A stretch of DNA of 31,118 nt from Thermoproteota archaeon (GTDB lineage Archaea; Thermoproteota; Methanomethylicia; Methanomethylicales; Methanomethylicaceae), in the NCBI GenBank assembly GCA_030055545.1, contig JASFYK010000002.1, positions 1 through 31,118 of the forward strand, given 5' to 3'. The position numbers were made by a program, and so were the translations under genes. Positions 1 to 8,056 of this stretch are shown here, in pieces. The notes below the pieces were generated by a model. The model was not told the origin of the DNA. It did not search any database and saw only the letters and a list, made by a program, of their open reading frames with translations. How positions within the stretch are numbered: the stretch's first letter is position 1; each line of letters begins with the position of its first letter.

Positions 1-360
1 TGGGTAGGCCTTCACGATGTAGACCGTGTCCCCGGAGGCAATGTAGAGGTACTCTCCGTCGCTCTTGACGAGGTCCGCCTCGTCCACGCCCGCGACTTGA
101 ATGTTTGTCGTCGAGTAGTCCTTTAGCCCACCCTCGGCAGTGGTAGCTTGCAGCCTGACGGCGTCATTGCTGAAGTAGAAGACAGGGAACCAGGAGGGGG
201 CTGTGCCCTTCAGGTAGCTCTCGATCTCGTCTATGCTTGAGAAACGTTTGAGGTTCGGGTCAGGGGACTGGCTAATCGCGTATGATACAGCGACAAACGC
301 AATGAGAACTAGGGGAATTGCTATGATGATGGCTTTTTTGCAGGGTGAAAGCTGCTTCAT
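1..360 (-). CDS. Secreted beta-propeller domain protein, N-terminal part (cut by window edge)
   Basis: Partial gene: 120 codons from ATG at 358-360 run off the left edge with no stop. The product begins with a short basic stretch and one hydrophobic segment (about residues 10-28, AIIIAIPLVLIAFVAVSYAI), which reads as a signal peptide or membrane anchor. Around residues 85-105 the stretch STTNIQVAGVDEADLVKSDG, followed by EYLYIASGDTVYIV, matches the conserved opening of the archaeal/bacterial 'secreted protein with C-terminal beta-propeller' family (PF09826). It should sit outside the membrane; its substrate is unknown. AGGT lies just before the ATG, and an AT-rich box near 393-402 could be its promoter. 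It diverges from the pilus locus, so the 124-nt gap may hold control elements for both. Family call is confident; function is not known. Confidence 0.8.
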   Translation of the reverse strand, partial: MKQLSPCKKAIIIAIPLVLIAFVAVSYAISQSPDPNLKRFSSIDEIESYLKGTAPSWFPVFYFSNDAVRLQATTAEGGLKDYSTTNIQVAGVDEADLVKSDGEYLYIASGDTVYIVKAYP

Positions 361-411
361 AACACTTACCTGATATAAAATAGACTCAATGTGATTTTAT
401 GCTATTGATCT

Positions 412-441
412 GAACGCCCATTCTAAGTATTAGAACGCCCA
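412..441. repeat. Direct repeat GAACGCCCA x2, 21-bp period, in divergent promoter region
   Basis: The 9-mer GAACGCCCA occurs at 412-420 and again at 433-441, a start-to-start spacing of 21 bp, which is two helical turns. It lies between the divergent beta-propeller and pilin genes and ends 12 bp before the TATA-like box of the pilin. That placement fits an activator or repressor site, but this is inference from spacing only. Confidence 0.45.
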
Positions 442-453
442 AAGGGAGCAGGA

Positions 454-461
454 TTTTTATA
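454..461 (+). promoter_or_regulatory. TATA-like box for the pilin gene
   Basis: TTTTTATA lies 24-31 nt before the pilin ATG. With the usual archaeal TATA-to-start distance, transcription would begin at or just before the ATG, giving a nearly leaderless mRNA. Confidence 0.5.
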
Positions 462-484
462 ACGTCCAAGTCTTCCGAGGAAAA

Positions 485-898
485 ATGTCCGAAAACAAGA
501 ACAGACGCAGAATCAGAAGCAAAAGAGGAGAGATCTCGACCCCAATAATCACTATACTCGTAACCGTGGCCGCGCTGGCAGTGACGGGGATTGCGGTCAG
601 CTGGATGCTCTCTACGGGTGCAGCAGCTGCGAACCAAGGGGCCCTCATGATTGTGGGATCCCCGGTGGTCCAGGGCGATACACTGTACTTGACTGTCAGG
701 AACATAGGGAACGCCGACGCTGCTATTGTGTCATGCCTTCTGGGGAACGCGAATAAGGTTCTCAATAGTACGATCCAAGCCGGGCAAAGCCAGGTCCTTA
801 ACATCAGCTTCGGAACGAGCTTCTTCACTGGGACCATACTAAAGGGTTCCTTGAACACTGACCAAGGAATCTTGCCTTTCAGCGCATTCGTACAATAA
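485..898 (+). CDS. Archaeal type IV pilin-like protein
   Basis: 137 aa. A strongly basic N-terminus (NRRRIRSKRG) is followed directly by EISTPI and a hydrophobic stretch of about 22 residues (20-41). This is the class III (prepilin) signal layout: a PibD/FlaK-type peptidase would cut after Gly15, leaving the hydrophobic helix to form the filament core. The rest is a small beta-rich domain with no cysteine pair. It lies immediately upstream of a secretion ATPase and a platform protein, which supports a pilin rather than a generic membrane protein. ATG at 485 has GAGG four bases upstream and a TATA box 24 nt away. A T-run follows the stop, so the pilin may be made in excess over the downstream genes. 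Whether it builds an adhesive pilus or another surface filament cannot be told. Confidence 0.78.
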   Translation: MSENKNRRRIRSKRGEISTPIITILVTVAALAVTGIAVSWMLSTGAAAANQGALMIVGSPVVQGDTLYLTVRNIGNADAAIVSCLLGNANKVLNSTIQAGQSQVLNISFGTSFFTGTILKGSLNTDQGILPFSAFVQ

Positions 899-906
899 TC
901 CTCCTC

Positions 907-912
907 TTTTTT
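907..912 (+). terminator. T-run after the pilin gene
   Basis: CTTTTTTATT follows nine nucleotides after the pilin stop, inside the 43-nt gap before the ATPase. Archaeal RNA polymerase terminates at such T-runs, so partial termination here would raise pilin over ATPase and platform protein. Confidence 0.45.
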
Positions 913-941
913 ATTGTGCAATTCATCGGTGGGGTTTACAT

Positions 942-2642
942 TTGCGTTTGATGGGCAGGCGAAGGGAAAGGGTTGGGATCGACTCAAGATCCTTCGAGAG
1001 CCTCGAGGATGAAGTCTTTAAAGGAATAGAGCGGCGCTACAGCTCCACAAAGGGGAGGTTTGACCTGCCTGCCTTCAGCATCAAGACCTCATACGTGCGC
1101 CTCTCGAACTATGAGGTCATAGAGAGTTACCCTGTCGGGCTTGCGACGGTCTACATAACCAAGGACATGGAGTACCTGATAAACGACCCGCCACTGACAC
1201 CCGAGGAGCACAGGAGATTGGGGGACATCGCCTCAAAGCTCCTATTCATCATGCCCGCCTCAGCCGTGGGGGACGAGGGCCATTTTGAGGACTATCTCAA
1301 GAGGGCGGGACTCAGCGACCAGAGGTACAAGTACTTCCTCAAGAGGGAGATCGTCGGCTACGGACCGCTAGACCCGATGGTCTCTGATCCGAAGGTCGAG
1401 GATATCGTCGTCGCCTCCTCGAATAACCCCGTCTCTTGCAGCCACTCCGACTATGGCACAATGCCGAGTAACGTCATATTCAGACCGGAGGAGATCGACA
1501 GGTACGTGGAGAAACTCGTGCACCTTTCCGGAAAGTCCGTCTCGCTCTACAAACCCCTCCTGAGCATAAGGCTCCCGAACGGGTCGAGGCTCTCCGCCTC
1601 CTACAAGAGGGAGGTCTCGGTCGAAGGATCGAGCTTCATTATTCGCAAATTCCCCGAGAAGCCTTGGTCGATCACCTCCCTGATGCTCATGAACACTCTC
1701 TCACCGGAGATCGCGGCTTGGCTGATGATGCTTGAGGAGCACCGCAAGGCGTTCCTCGTCTGCGGATCTATGGGCACGGGAAAGACCTCGATGATAAATG
1801 CCCTCTGCAACCTCATCCCGGAGAGGGCAGTGATAGTCACCATTGAGGACACGCCCGAGCTAAGGCTGGCGCACCCGAACAGGTTCTCGCTGGTCGTCAG
1901 GGAGTCTGCAACCTTGGACGAGCGAGGCGAGATAGGGATGTTCGCGCTGGTAAAGGAGGCACTAAGGATGTCCGCTGACTACATCATCGTAGGGGAGGTG
2001 AGGGGGGAGGAGGGCAGGATATGGGCGCAGGCAATAATGACTGGCCATGGGGGAATCACATCGCTCCACGCCGAGAGCCCCTCATCTGCGCTCGAGCGCC
2101 TACTCTCACAGCCCATCTCCGTCGACAGAGGTGCGCTGAAGTCGCTGGCAGGCATACTCTGCTTGGGGAGATCCGCGTATTTCGCGGAGGGGCGCCAGAG
2201 GCAGCGGAGGCGGGTCCTCAACTACTACGACCTGAACCCTGACCTGAGTCTAACGCCAATCTTCTCTTATTCATGCGAGGGTGATCGGTTCGGTCATGAC
2301 GAGTCTAGGATCATCTCCTCCCACTCAGCAAAAAGGATAATGCAGGAGACCGGTTTCTCTGAGAAGGCATTCTTAGAGCGGTACCACAGGCGGGTAAATT
2401 TCCTCACTAGGCTTCTCCAGATCGCTAAGGTTAGGCTGGAGTACAGGGAATACTTGCTGGTGGCAAAGGCGATCTGGCTATTCCAGTCCTCCCCAGAAGA
2501 CTTCGACCCGGAGGACTTGGTCTACACCGGGGACTCCAAGGCGCGTCTGGAGGACCTATCGGCAGACCTGCATGGCGAGTCGGGACCTCAACAAACAGTG
2601 CATAGGTTGAAACGCGGTCGGGTGAAAGCACTTGATGCCTGA
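942..2642 (+). CDS. Type II/IV secretion (pilus assembly) ATPase, PilB/TadA/ArlI-like
   Basis: 566 aa from a TTG at 942; an in-frame ATG at 951 is the alternative. GGTGGGG at 928-934 fits TTG better by spacing. The N-terminal third (about 1-230) matches the linker and N-domain of archaeal GspE-type ATPases, including REIVGYGPLDPMVSDPKVEDI. The RecA-like core carries the Walker A motif GSMGTGKT near residue 275, the Asp-box TIEDTPELRL near 305, the Walker B region with GEVRGEE near 350 and the His-box GHGGITSLHAES near 370. The protein would power filament assembly at the inner face of the membrane by ATP hydrolysis. Its end overlaps the start of the platform gene by 8 nt, so the two are translationally coupled. 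The C-terminal 150 residues are less typical of the family. Confidence 0.9.
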   Translation: MRLMGRRRERVGIDSRSFESLEDEVFKGIERRYSSTKGRFDLPAFSIKTSYVRLSNYEVIESYPVGLATVYITKDMEYLINDPPLTPEEHRRLGDIASKLLFIMPASAVGDEGHFEDYLKRAGLSDQRYKYFLKREIVGYGPLDPMVSDPKVEDIVVASSNNPVSCSHSDYGTMPSNVIFRPEEIDRYVEKLVHLSGKSVSLYKPLLSIRLPNGSRLSASYKREVSVEGSSFIIRKFPEKPWSITSLMLMNTLSPEIAAWLMMLEEHRKAFLVCGSMGTGKTSMINALCNLIPERAVIVTIEDTPELRLAHPNRFSLVVRESATLDERGEIGMFALVKEALRMSADYIIVGEVRGEEGRIWAQAIMTGHGGITSLHAESPSSALERLLSQPISVDRGALKSLAGILCLGRSAYFAEGRQRQRRRVLNYYDLNPDLSLTPIFSYSCEGDRFGHDESRIISSHSAKRIMQETGFSEKAFLERYHRRVNFLTRLLQIAKVRLEYREYLLVAKAIWLFQSSPEDFDPEDLVYTGDSKARLEDLSADLHGESGPQQTVHRLKRGRVKALDA

Positions 2643-4344
2643 GGACCGTTTTGGCTTGCTGACTAAGCTCTCCATTCCCATCGCCAACCGCCTCTCTCTT
2701 AGCCTCTACCAAGGTGAGCTCGGGGTCTCTCCTGACTCTTACGGTAAGAACATAGCCGTTGCTGCCATGTTCTCATCCGCCCTTTCATCCGTACCAGTAG
2801 CCCTCTTGGCGCTGCGGCTGTGCAGCATAGCAGCCGTGCCTCTCGAACTCTTGTTGGCAACCGTGGCAGTCGCCCTCTCTTCATGGGCGATACCTGCTTA
2901 TCTCTTCGTAAGGCCTGCCCTCTCGACTCAGGGGAGGAAGCGTGCTTGCGAGAGAGAGCTCCCATTCCTGACAGCTTTCCTCGCTATTGCCTCGGCCTCG
3001 GGCATACCTGTACAGGTGGCGCTTGAGCGGCTCAGGCGTTCAGCATTCCTGGACGGGTTCAGAAACGAGGCGCAGAGGATCGAGAAGGTCAGGCGCCTCT
3101 ATGCCCTCCACCCGTACGACGCCATGGTCTTCGAGGCAAGGCACCATCCCTCTGAGCGTGTGAGGGACCTCTATTTCTCGGTGGTCGCCGCCCAGAGGCA
3201 AGGCGATGCTGTGCCCTCGGTGCTCAGAGATGAGCTGATAAAGGTCTTTTCGCACCTCCAGGGCACTGTAAAGACCCTCTCGGACAAGTTCTCAATGATC
3301 GCCTCTGCAGAGATGATAGCTTTCATACTCGTCCCGATGGGTGTTCTAACGCTCGGTACGGTCTTCAGCTCAACGATCTCGCTACCCGCACTTGTGGGTG
3401 CCTGCATTGGCCTCCCGAGCATCACTGCAGTCTTGTTGAGCATCATGATCGACTCTGCCATCCCGAAGGAGCTAACGACACCTGTCCCGCTGAGGGTGTT
3501 CTCGCTAGCTCTTGCAGCCATTCCTCTCGGTGCAGCCTTATCTGCCATACTTTGGGTGGCAGGGATCCCTGCGCCTCTTTACCTTGCCTTCGGGGCAGTA
3601 TTGCTCTGCTCGCTTGCAGCAGCCTCGTTGTACTACTACCCAATGCGGAAGGAAGTCAGCCAGATCCTTGCGGCGCTCCCTGCCTTCACCAGGCTTGTCG
3701 CCGAGGAGGTCAAGAAGGGGAGCTCGCCTGGCATGTCGATAATACACTTCTCTGAGTCGAGGGCTTTCAACCGGCACTTTGACATGTTCCTGCACAGGAT
3801 ATCTGCCTTCTTGAAGATAGGGGTTCCAGTGTCGGAGGTCGCAGAAGCGGTACGCGCACCATGGGTAGTAAAGGCGACATTTGAGCTGATAGACGAGTCT
3901 GAAAGGATGGGTTCTGAGCCAAAGAGCCTTGACCACCTCTCTGAGCTCATCTCGAACTTGACCCTTTGCATTAAGGCGCTTTCGTCCCAGACTCGGCTCT
4001 TCACGGCTGTGAGCTACATGAACACGCTCGTTCTGACTTTCACTACTGTGGTTGCGGTCGACGTGATCGGGAGGCTATTCGCTGGGGCTCTCGGCAGCGT
4101 GACCATAGGTCTACCATTCGGGTTGTCCTTCATGACAGGATCCCAGTTCGAGCTCGCAGCTGCAATTGCGTACCTGGCAGTCATATATGATTCATTTCTG
4201 CTTGGTATCGTTGGAGGCAAGCTCAGCCGGGGTGGATCGGTCGCAGACGGGCTGATGCCCGCAGCCGTATGCGTTGCCCTCTCTATTGTTGGGTTCTTGG
4301 CATTCAAGGAGCTGGGTCTGATAAGGCTTATCTTTGGGGTATGA
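2635..4344 (+). CDS. Two-domain type II secretion F / TadC-like platform membrane protein
   Basis: 569 aa from ATG at 2635; a TTG three bases earlier is also in frame. It overlaps the ATPase stop by 8 nt. Hydrophobic segments occur near residues 45-70, 75-95, 225-275, 285-345 and 450-560. Two soluble helical blocks, about 100-220 (with SGIPVQVALERLRR) and 350-480 (with KKGSSPGMSII and IGVPVSEVAEAVRA), look like two T2SSF repeats. This double arrangement is known for archaeal pilus and archaellum platform proteins (PilC/ArlJ type). It would anchor the pilus machine in the membrane and couple to the ATPase. No prepilin peptidase gene is in the window, so that enzyme must be encoded elsewhere. 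Confidence 0.85.
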   Translation: MPEDRFGLLTKLSIPIANRLSLSLYQGELGVSPDSYGKNIAVAAMFSSALSSVPVALLALRLCSIAAVPLELLLATVAVALSSWAIPAYLFVRPALSTQGRKRACERELPFLTAFLAIASASGIPVQVALERLRRSAFLDGFRNEAQRIEKVRRLYALHPYDAMVFEARHHPSERVRDLYFSVVAAQRQGDAVPSVLRDELIKVFSHLQGTVKTLSDKFSMIASAEMIAFILVPMGVLTLGTVFSSTISLPALVGACIGLPSITAVLLSIMIDSAIPKELTTPVPLRVFSLALAAIPLGAALSAILWVAGIPAPLYLAFGAVLLCSLAAASLYYYPMRKEVSQILAALPAFTRLVAEEVKKGSSPGMSIIHFSESRAFNRHFDMFLHRISAFLKIGVPVSEVAEAVRAPWVVKATFELIDESERMGSEPKSLDHLSELISNLTLCIKALSSQTRLFTAVSYMNTLVLTFTTVVAVDVIGRLFAGALGSVTIGLPFGLSFMTGSQFELAAAIAYLAVIYDSFLLGIVGGKLSRGGSVADGLMPAAVCVALSIVGFLAFKELGLIRLIFGV

Positions 4345-4438
4345 ACGCCCCAGTTATGCCTTGCAACGCCTTCTCTTTGCATGACTCGTGTTTATGGAAG
4401 GCATCCCTTGAACGATCCCGAACTTTGGAACCGCACTG

Positions 4439-4702
4439 TCAGAGCGCAGAGATGATCATGCTGACTATCAGGAGGGCCCACCCCAGGAGGATTATTATCC
4501 CGAGTATCTTCTTCCCGGTGCTCACCACCACGAGCAGTATGTATGCTGCGGTGAGCGAGACTAGGAGGGCTATGGTGCTAGCAAAAGCCTCTGAGAGTTC
4601 AGGGTTGACCTTGAAGAGCGTCATGTTCAATATGCTCTCTATGACCCACCTTAGCCCATTGAATGCAAGTCCGATTATGTTGATGATCCATCCGAAGTCC
4701 AT
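4439..4702 (-). CDS. Small hypothetical membrane protein
   Basis: 87 aa, starting MDFGWIINIIGLAFNGL. The start at 4702 is chosen because GGTTGATC (a near match to the GGTGATC Shine-Dalgarno core) lies just before it and a TATA-like TTATATT sits about 30 nt upstream. Longer in-frame TTG starts would fall inside that promoter. Two clear hydrophobic helices (about 40-60 and 65-85) and an amphipathic or partly buried N-terminal helix are visible. No family is recognised. It lies tail-to-tail with the pilus platform gene, so a link to the pilus is possible but unproven. A 149-aa reading frame on the other strand across this stretch has no such signals and is taken as a shadow. Confidence 0.6.
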   Translation of the reverse strand: MDFGWIINIIGLAFNGLRWVIESILNMTLFKVNPELSEAFASTIALLVSLTAAYILLVVVSTGKKILGIIILLGWALLIVSMIISAL

Positions 4703-4805
4703 TTTGATCAACCTATAGATACACAAATGCAATATAACCCTGACGGCTGCAGCTGCTTTTCGTAAGTCAGCGTCCCATCCTTGGCATCAGCTGTTTGCCG
4801 TGCAA

Positions 4806-5318
4806 TCAAAATGTCAATTCCTTGCCCTTTACCTTTCTGACTTTTTCTCTCATCTCGTTGAACCATGGGGGAAACCTGACCTCACCGCTTTGGTCTTGTG
4901 GCACGTAAGGTTTAATGTCGAGCACGGGCGTCCCGTCGAATAGGTCAAGCCCTTCGACCTGGAGCACATTCCGATCCCTCCTGACCAGCCTGACCACGCT
5001 CAGCGCGATTGGGTTTGGCCTGTGTGGAGACCTTGTGTTGAATACACCGACCTCTGGAATATTTTTAGGGTCATCTGCGTATTTGGCAAGCCACTTCGGT
5101 TTGACCTTCAGCACCTTCCTCTCGTCGGCTTTCACCCTGTCCAAGAAGGCGATGACGATAATGTGCGAGAAGCCCTCAATGCCTTCGAGCCCCTCGGAGT
5201 ACTCTTCAAAGATCTCGATCCTCCCCCGAACCCCGTCGAAGCTTTCGCTCACGTCTGAGTCAGCGTATCCAGTCCTCACGATTCCAATCGGACTGAGAAC
5301 CATTTCATTGCCCCGCAT
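4806..5318 (-). CDS. trmO: TrmO/TsaA-family tRNA (t6A37) N6-methyltransferase
   Basis: 170 aa from ATG at 5318; an internal ATG at 5303, giving MVLSPIGIVRTG, is a good alternative because family members usually begin close to this motif. Diagnostic stretches are SPIGIVRTGY near the start, GFSHIIVIAFLDR near residue 47, and GVFNTRSPHRPNPIALSVV near residue 92, which is the hallmark of the YaeB/VirR/TrmO family. VEGLDLFDGTPVLDIKPYVP follows. In E. coli the family methylates threonylcarbamoyladenosine at tRNA position 37 using S-adenosylmethionine; archaeal members are widespread but less studied. The gene stands alone between a small membrane protein and a thioredoxin-like gene on the same strand. 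A TATA-like TTTTAAG near 5330-5337 lies close to the start. Confidence 0.85.
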   Translation of the reverse strand: MRGNEMVLSPIGIVRTGYADSDVSESFDGVRGRIEIFEEYSEGLEGIEGFSHIIVIAFLDRVKADERKVLKVKPKWLAKYADDPKNIPEVGVFNTRSPHRPNPIALSVVRLVRRDRNVLQVEGLDLFDGTPVLDIKPYVPQDQSGEVRFPPWFNEMREKVRKVKGKELTF

Positions 5319-5391
5319 CTGATCTCAACCCTTAAAATCCGCTATGCCGACTCCTCCGTGTAACCCTATGCCCAGAGCCCGTTTAATGCCA

Positions 5392-5694
5392 CTATCCCTT
5401 CCCTTCTGCCCTTATCTTACTCTTCAGAAACTCGAAGAACTCGTCTCCAATCTTGCCCTTGTATCTCTCCCCTGAGACGAAGATCGCAGGGGTCGATTCG
5501 ACGCCCATTTTCTCAGCCTCCATGAACCCTTCTTCAGTATCTATGTCGTACTTGATGAGCTTGACAATCACCTGGTTCGAGTTCAGCTCCATGATCTTGG
5601 AGGATATTATCTTGTCTGCAGCTTGGCAACCTGCGCAGTTCTCCGTTTTGAAGAGCACGACCTCTATCGGGACTCCTTGCATCTGCTGCCACAT
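5392..5694 (-). CDS. Thioredoxin/glutaredoxin-like disulfide reductase
   Basis: 100 aa. A thioredoxin fold is suggested by the first strand IEVVLFKT, then the redox motif CAGC (residues 18-21), a helix, the strand VIVKLIKYDID and the cis-proline loop VESTPAIFV near residue 68. Length fits the short archaeal thioredoxin/glutaredoxin-like group. It is cytoplasmic, with no signal peptide. The ATG at 5694 lies about 20 nt from the AT palindrome at 5713-5722, so the mRNA is probably leaderless; an internal ATG at 5682 is possible. The stop is TAG, followed two codons later by an in-frame TAA. It could serve peroxiredoxin or other thiol enzymes in this anaerobe, but no reductase gene is adjacent. 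Confidence 0.82.
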   Translation of the reverse strand: MWQQMQGVPIEVVLFKTENCAGCQAADKIISSKIMELNSNQVIVKLIKYDIDTEEGFMEAEKMGVESTPAIFVSGERYKGKIGDEFFEFLKSKIRAEGKG

Positions 5695-5712
5695 TAATGA
5701 TTCTGTGCAAAC

Positions 5713-5722
5713 GATATATATC
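5713..5722. promoter_or_regulatory. Palindromic TATA box shared by divergent genes
   Basis: GATATATATC is a perfect 10-bp palindrome in the 56-nt gap between the divergent thioredoxin-like and ZPR1 genes. Its centre is about 24 nt from one start codon and 34 nt from the other, so one TBP site could serve both directions, with leaderless or near-leaderless mRNAs. Confidence 0.45.
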
Positions 5723-5750
5723 TAGCTTTAATTAATTCCTCTGGGTCTCT

Positions 5751-6257
5751 ATGGAAAAGAAGGAGCATTTTTCATACAGGGCCGTCTGCCCTGGCTGCGG
5801 CGAGGAGACTCTTGCAGTCGAGGAGCTCTACGACGAGATCCCAGGGCTAGGTATGGCAGTCCTTGTGTCGATGTTCTGCCCAAAGTGCGGGGTGAGGGCA
5901 TACCACGAGATCCCGCTGGAGAACCGCGGGATAAGGAAGGTCGAGTTCCGGGTCTCTGGCGGGAAAGACCTCAGCGCGAGGGTGATAAGGTCCCCAACTG
6001 GGAAGATACTGATACCCGAGCTTGGGCTCGAGCTAAGCCCCGGCTCTAGGCCGGTCGGTTTTGTCACGAATGTAGAGGGAGTCCTGCAGCGTTTCCTGGA
6101 GGTCGCTGAGCAGCTCGCAGGGATCGAGGAGGGTTCGAAGAGGGAGGAGGCAGAAATGGCGGTCAGAAGGATAAGGTCGGCGATGTCCGGGTCTCTGCCT
6201 TTCACGCTCATAATAGAGGACGATCTCGGGAACAGCGCCGTAATACCGCCTGAGTGA
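5751..6257 (+). CDS. ZPR1-type zinc finger protein
   Basis: 168 aa. The N-terminus has CPGCGEETL and, 28 residues on, CPKCGVRAYHE: a four-cysteine zinc site of the ZPR1 kind, with the linking segment EIPGLGMAVLVSMF typical of the family. A beta-rich domain follows (about 55-165), including DLSARVIRSPTGKILIPELG and a C-terminal FTLIIEDDLGNS, also a ZPR1 feature. Eukaryotic ZPR1 has two such modules and binds eEF1A; archaeal proteins have one, and their role is not established. The gene is tail-to-tail with the trans-sulfuration gene, with only two nucleotides between them. Confidence 0.85.
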   Translation: MEKKEHFSYRAVCPGCGEETLAVEELYDEIPGLGMAVLVSMFCPKCGVRAYHEIPLENRGIRKVEFRVSGGKDLSARVIRSPTGKILIPELGLELSPGSRPVGFVTNVEGVLQRFLEVAEQLAGIEEGSKREEAEMAVRRIRSAMSGSLPFTLIIEDDLGNSAVIPPE

Positions 6258-6259
6258 CT

Positions 6260-7396
6260 TTAGGCTAACCCCAGCGCCTCTTCGAGATCAGCGATAAGGT
6301 CCTCCGTGTCCTCGAGTCCGACAGAGAGCCTCACGAGCCCATCAGTGATCCCGAGTTCTCTCCTTTCATCGGGGCTTATGTTCTTGTGCGATGATGATAC
6401 AGGGTGCGTCACTAGCGTCTCTGCCCCCCCGAGGCTTGGGGCTGTCTTGATCAGCTTGAGCCCGCCCAGGAACCTCATCGCGCTATCTGTTCCTTCGAGC
6501 TCGAAGGAGACCACGCCCCCGAACCCCCTCATCAGCTCCTTTGCTCTCTCGTGGTAGGGGCTAGAATTCAGGCCAGGATAGTGGACCTTCTTGACCTTCT
6601 GGTGCTGCTCAAGGAACTCAGCAATCACCTGGGCCTTCCTGTTCTGCTCCTCTACTCTGAGCTTAAGGGTCTTCAAGCCTCTGATCACCAAGTATGCTGC
6701 GAATGGATCCAAGCTCCCCCCGAGGTTCCTCCTCCATTCCCAGGCATTGTCTATCCCTTCCTTCGGCCCGATCAATACTCCTGCGACAGCGTCGTTGTGC
6801 CCGCCTAAGTACTTCGTCGCGCTGTGTATTACATACTCTGCCCCTGCTTCGATCGGCCTGAAGTTAATTGGAGTGGCGAATGTGTTGTCGATGACCAATG
6901 TAGCCCTCTTCCTGCAGCAAGCCTCGGCGATCCCTTTGATGTCAGGGACGTTCAAGGTCGGGTTCGTAATCGACTCCACGAAGACGAGCTTGGTCTCGTC
7001 GCTGATCTCCCCTTCCAGCTTGTCGTTTAGGACGCACTTGACCCTTATACCGAACTTCTCCAGCGATCTCATGAGGATGAGGCTCGCCCCGTAGATCTCC
7101 TTAGAAGTGATAATTGTGTCGCCCTGCCGGGTCAGGCTAAAGAGAAGGGTCGAGATCGCTGCCATGCCTGAAGAGAAAGCCAAGCAATCCTCCCCGCCCT
7201 CGAGGGCTGCCATCTTCCTCTCCAGCAGGTTTACAGTTGGGTTGTCCTCCCTGCTATACTTGAGGTCCCTGCCCCGGATCTGCTTCCCGTTTGGGTGCTT
7301 GAAGATGGCGGTTTGGTATATCGGCGGTATTATGTCGTCGCCTTCTGCGCGCCCGTGATGGATCGCGGTAGTGCTCAAGCCCCTTCTTCTTGCCAT
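6260..7396 (-). CDS. Cys/Met metabolism PLP-dependent enzyme (cystathionine gamma-synthase/lyase family)
   Basis: 378 aa. Start at ATG 7396 because GCGAGGTG lies six bases before it; the GTG inside this Shine-Dalgarno is an unlikely start. The fold-type I PLP family is clear from YSREDNPTVNLLERKMAALE near residue 50, SSGMAAISTLL near 80, TNPTLNVPDI, VDNTFATP near 175 and the PLP lysine in SATKYLGGHNDAVAG (Lys about 195). The C-terminal SLGGAETLVTHP is typical of cystathionine gamma-synthase/gamma-lyase and methionine gamma-lyase. It converts between cysteine, homocysteine or methionine-related sulfur compounds in the cytoplasm; the precise reaction cannot be chosen from sequence alone. No other methionine or cysteine genes lie alongside. 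Confidence 0.85.
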   Translation of the reverse strand: MARRRGLSTTAIHHGRAEGDDIIPPIYQTAIFKHPNGKQIRGRDLKYSREDNPTVNLLERKMAALEGGEDCLAFSSGMAAISTLLFSLTRQGDTIITSKEIYGASLILMRSLEKFGIRVKCVLNDKLEGEISDETKLVFVESITNPTLNVPDIKGIAEACCRKRATLVIDNTFATPINFRPIEAGAEYVIHSATKYLGGHNDAVAGVLIGPKEGIDNAWEWRRNLGGSLDPFAAYLVIRGLKTLKLRVEEQNRKAQVIAEFLEQHQKVKKVHYPGLNSSPYHERAKELMRGFGGVVSFELEGTDSAMRFLGGLKLIKTAPSLGGAETLVTHPVSSSHKNISPDERRELGITDGLVRLSVGLEDTEDLIADLEEALGLA

Positions 7397-7564
7397 GTTC
7401 GGCACCTCGCATAATACTAACGATATTATATTTTAATCTATCTATTTATTATCTATAGTAATAGTAATACCATCCTATGGTTTCCTGAACCAAGTGTTGG
7501 AATCTACCCCTGCTGGGAGCTGGCTTATGCCGGTGGTGTTAAAAAGCCAATTCTCCCAATTTAC

Positions 7565-8056
7565 GTGAGTGAAATTCCTGTGATCACGCTCTATTTCGAT
7601 GGGCTCTGCATACCAAAAAACCCGGGTGGCGTAGCCACCTTTGGGTATGCTATTTATTCCGATGGAAAGAAACTCAATGAGGGTCACGGCTTCGTCGGGG
7701 CTGGAATGCTCGGCGACGATGTCTCAAACAATGTTGCAGAATACCATGCGCTGATCAGGGGGCTCGAGCACCTCATCTCCATCGGGTACAACGGCGAGGT
7801 CGAGATAAAGGGGGATAGCCAGTTGGTCATAAACCAGCTCTCCGGAAAGTATGCCGTCAGGGCAAGGCGCTTAGTCTCGCTACACAGGAAGGCAAAGGAC
7901 CTGCTGAAGCGCTTCAGCAAAACCACCCTCAAATGGGTCCCAAGGGAGGAGAATTCAGAGGCAGACCGTTTGAGCAGGGTGGCTTTCGACGAATTCCTCA
8001 GGAGACACTGTGCGGAGTACAAAAAGTACTACTTTTTATCGGAAACTTCAGTTTAA
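7565..8056 (+). CDS. rnhA: Ribonuclease HI (archaeal, double-stranded type)
   Basis: 163 aa from GTG at 7565. The RNase H fold has all four acidic residues expected for two-metal catalysis: Asp12 in LYFDG, Glu59 in NNVAEYHALI, Asp84 in KGDSQLV and Asp134 in EADRLSR. It cuts the RNA strand of RNA-DNA hybrids and, in several archaeal homologues, also double-stranded RNA. The product lacks the basic protrusion of E. coli RNase HI, as usual for this group. GTTAAAAAG about 25 nt upstream is a plausible TATA box, which would make the mRNA leaderless and supports this start. The C-terminal 20 residues (RRHCAEYKKYYFLSETS) extend beyond the usual fold. Confidence 0.88.
   Translation: MSEIPVITLYFDGLCIPKNPGGVATFGYAIYSDGKKLNEGHGFVGAGMLGDDVSNNVAEYHALIRGLEHLISIGYNGEVEIKGDSQLVINQLSGKYAVRARRLVSLHRKAKDLLKRFSKTTLKWVPREENSEADRLSRVAFDEFLRRHCAEYKKYYFLSETSV

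Noticed and set aside
4269..4718. 149-codon plus-strand frame after the pilus locus
   Set aside because: It starts inside the platform gene and has no ribosome site. The minus-strand membrane protein over the same DNA has both a ribosome site and a TATA box.
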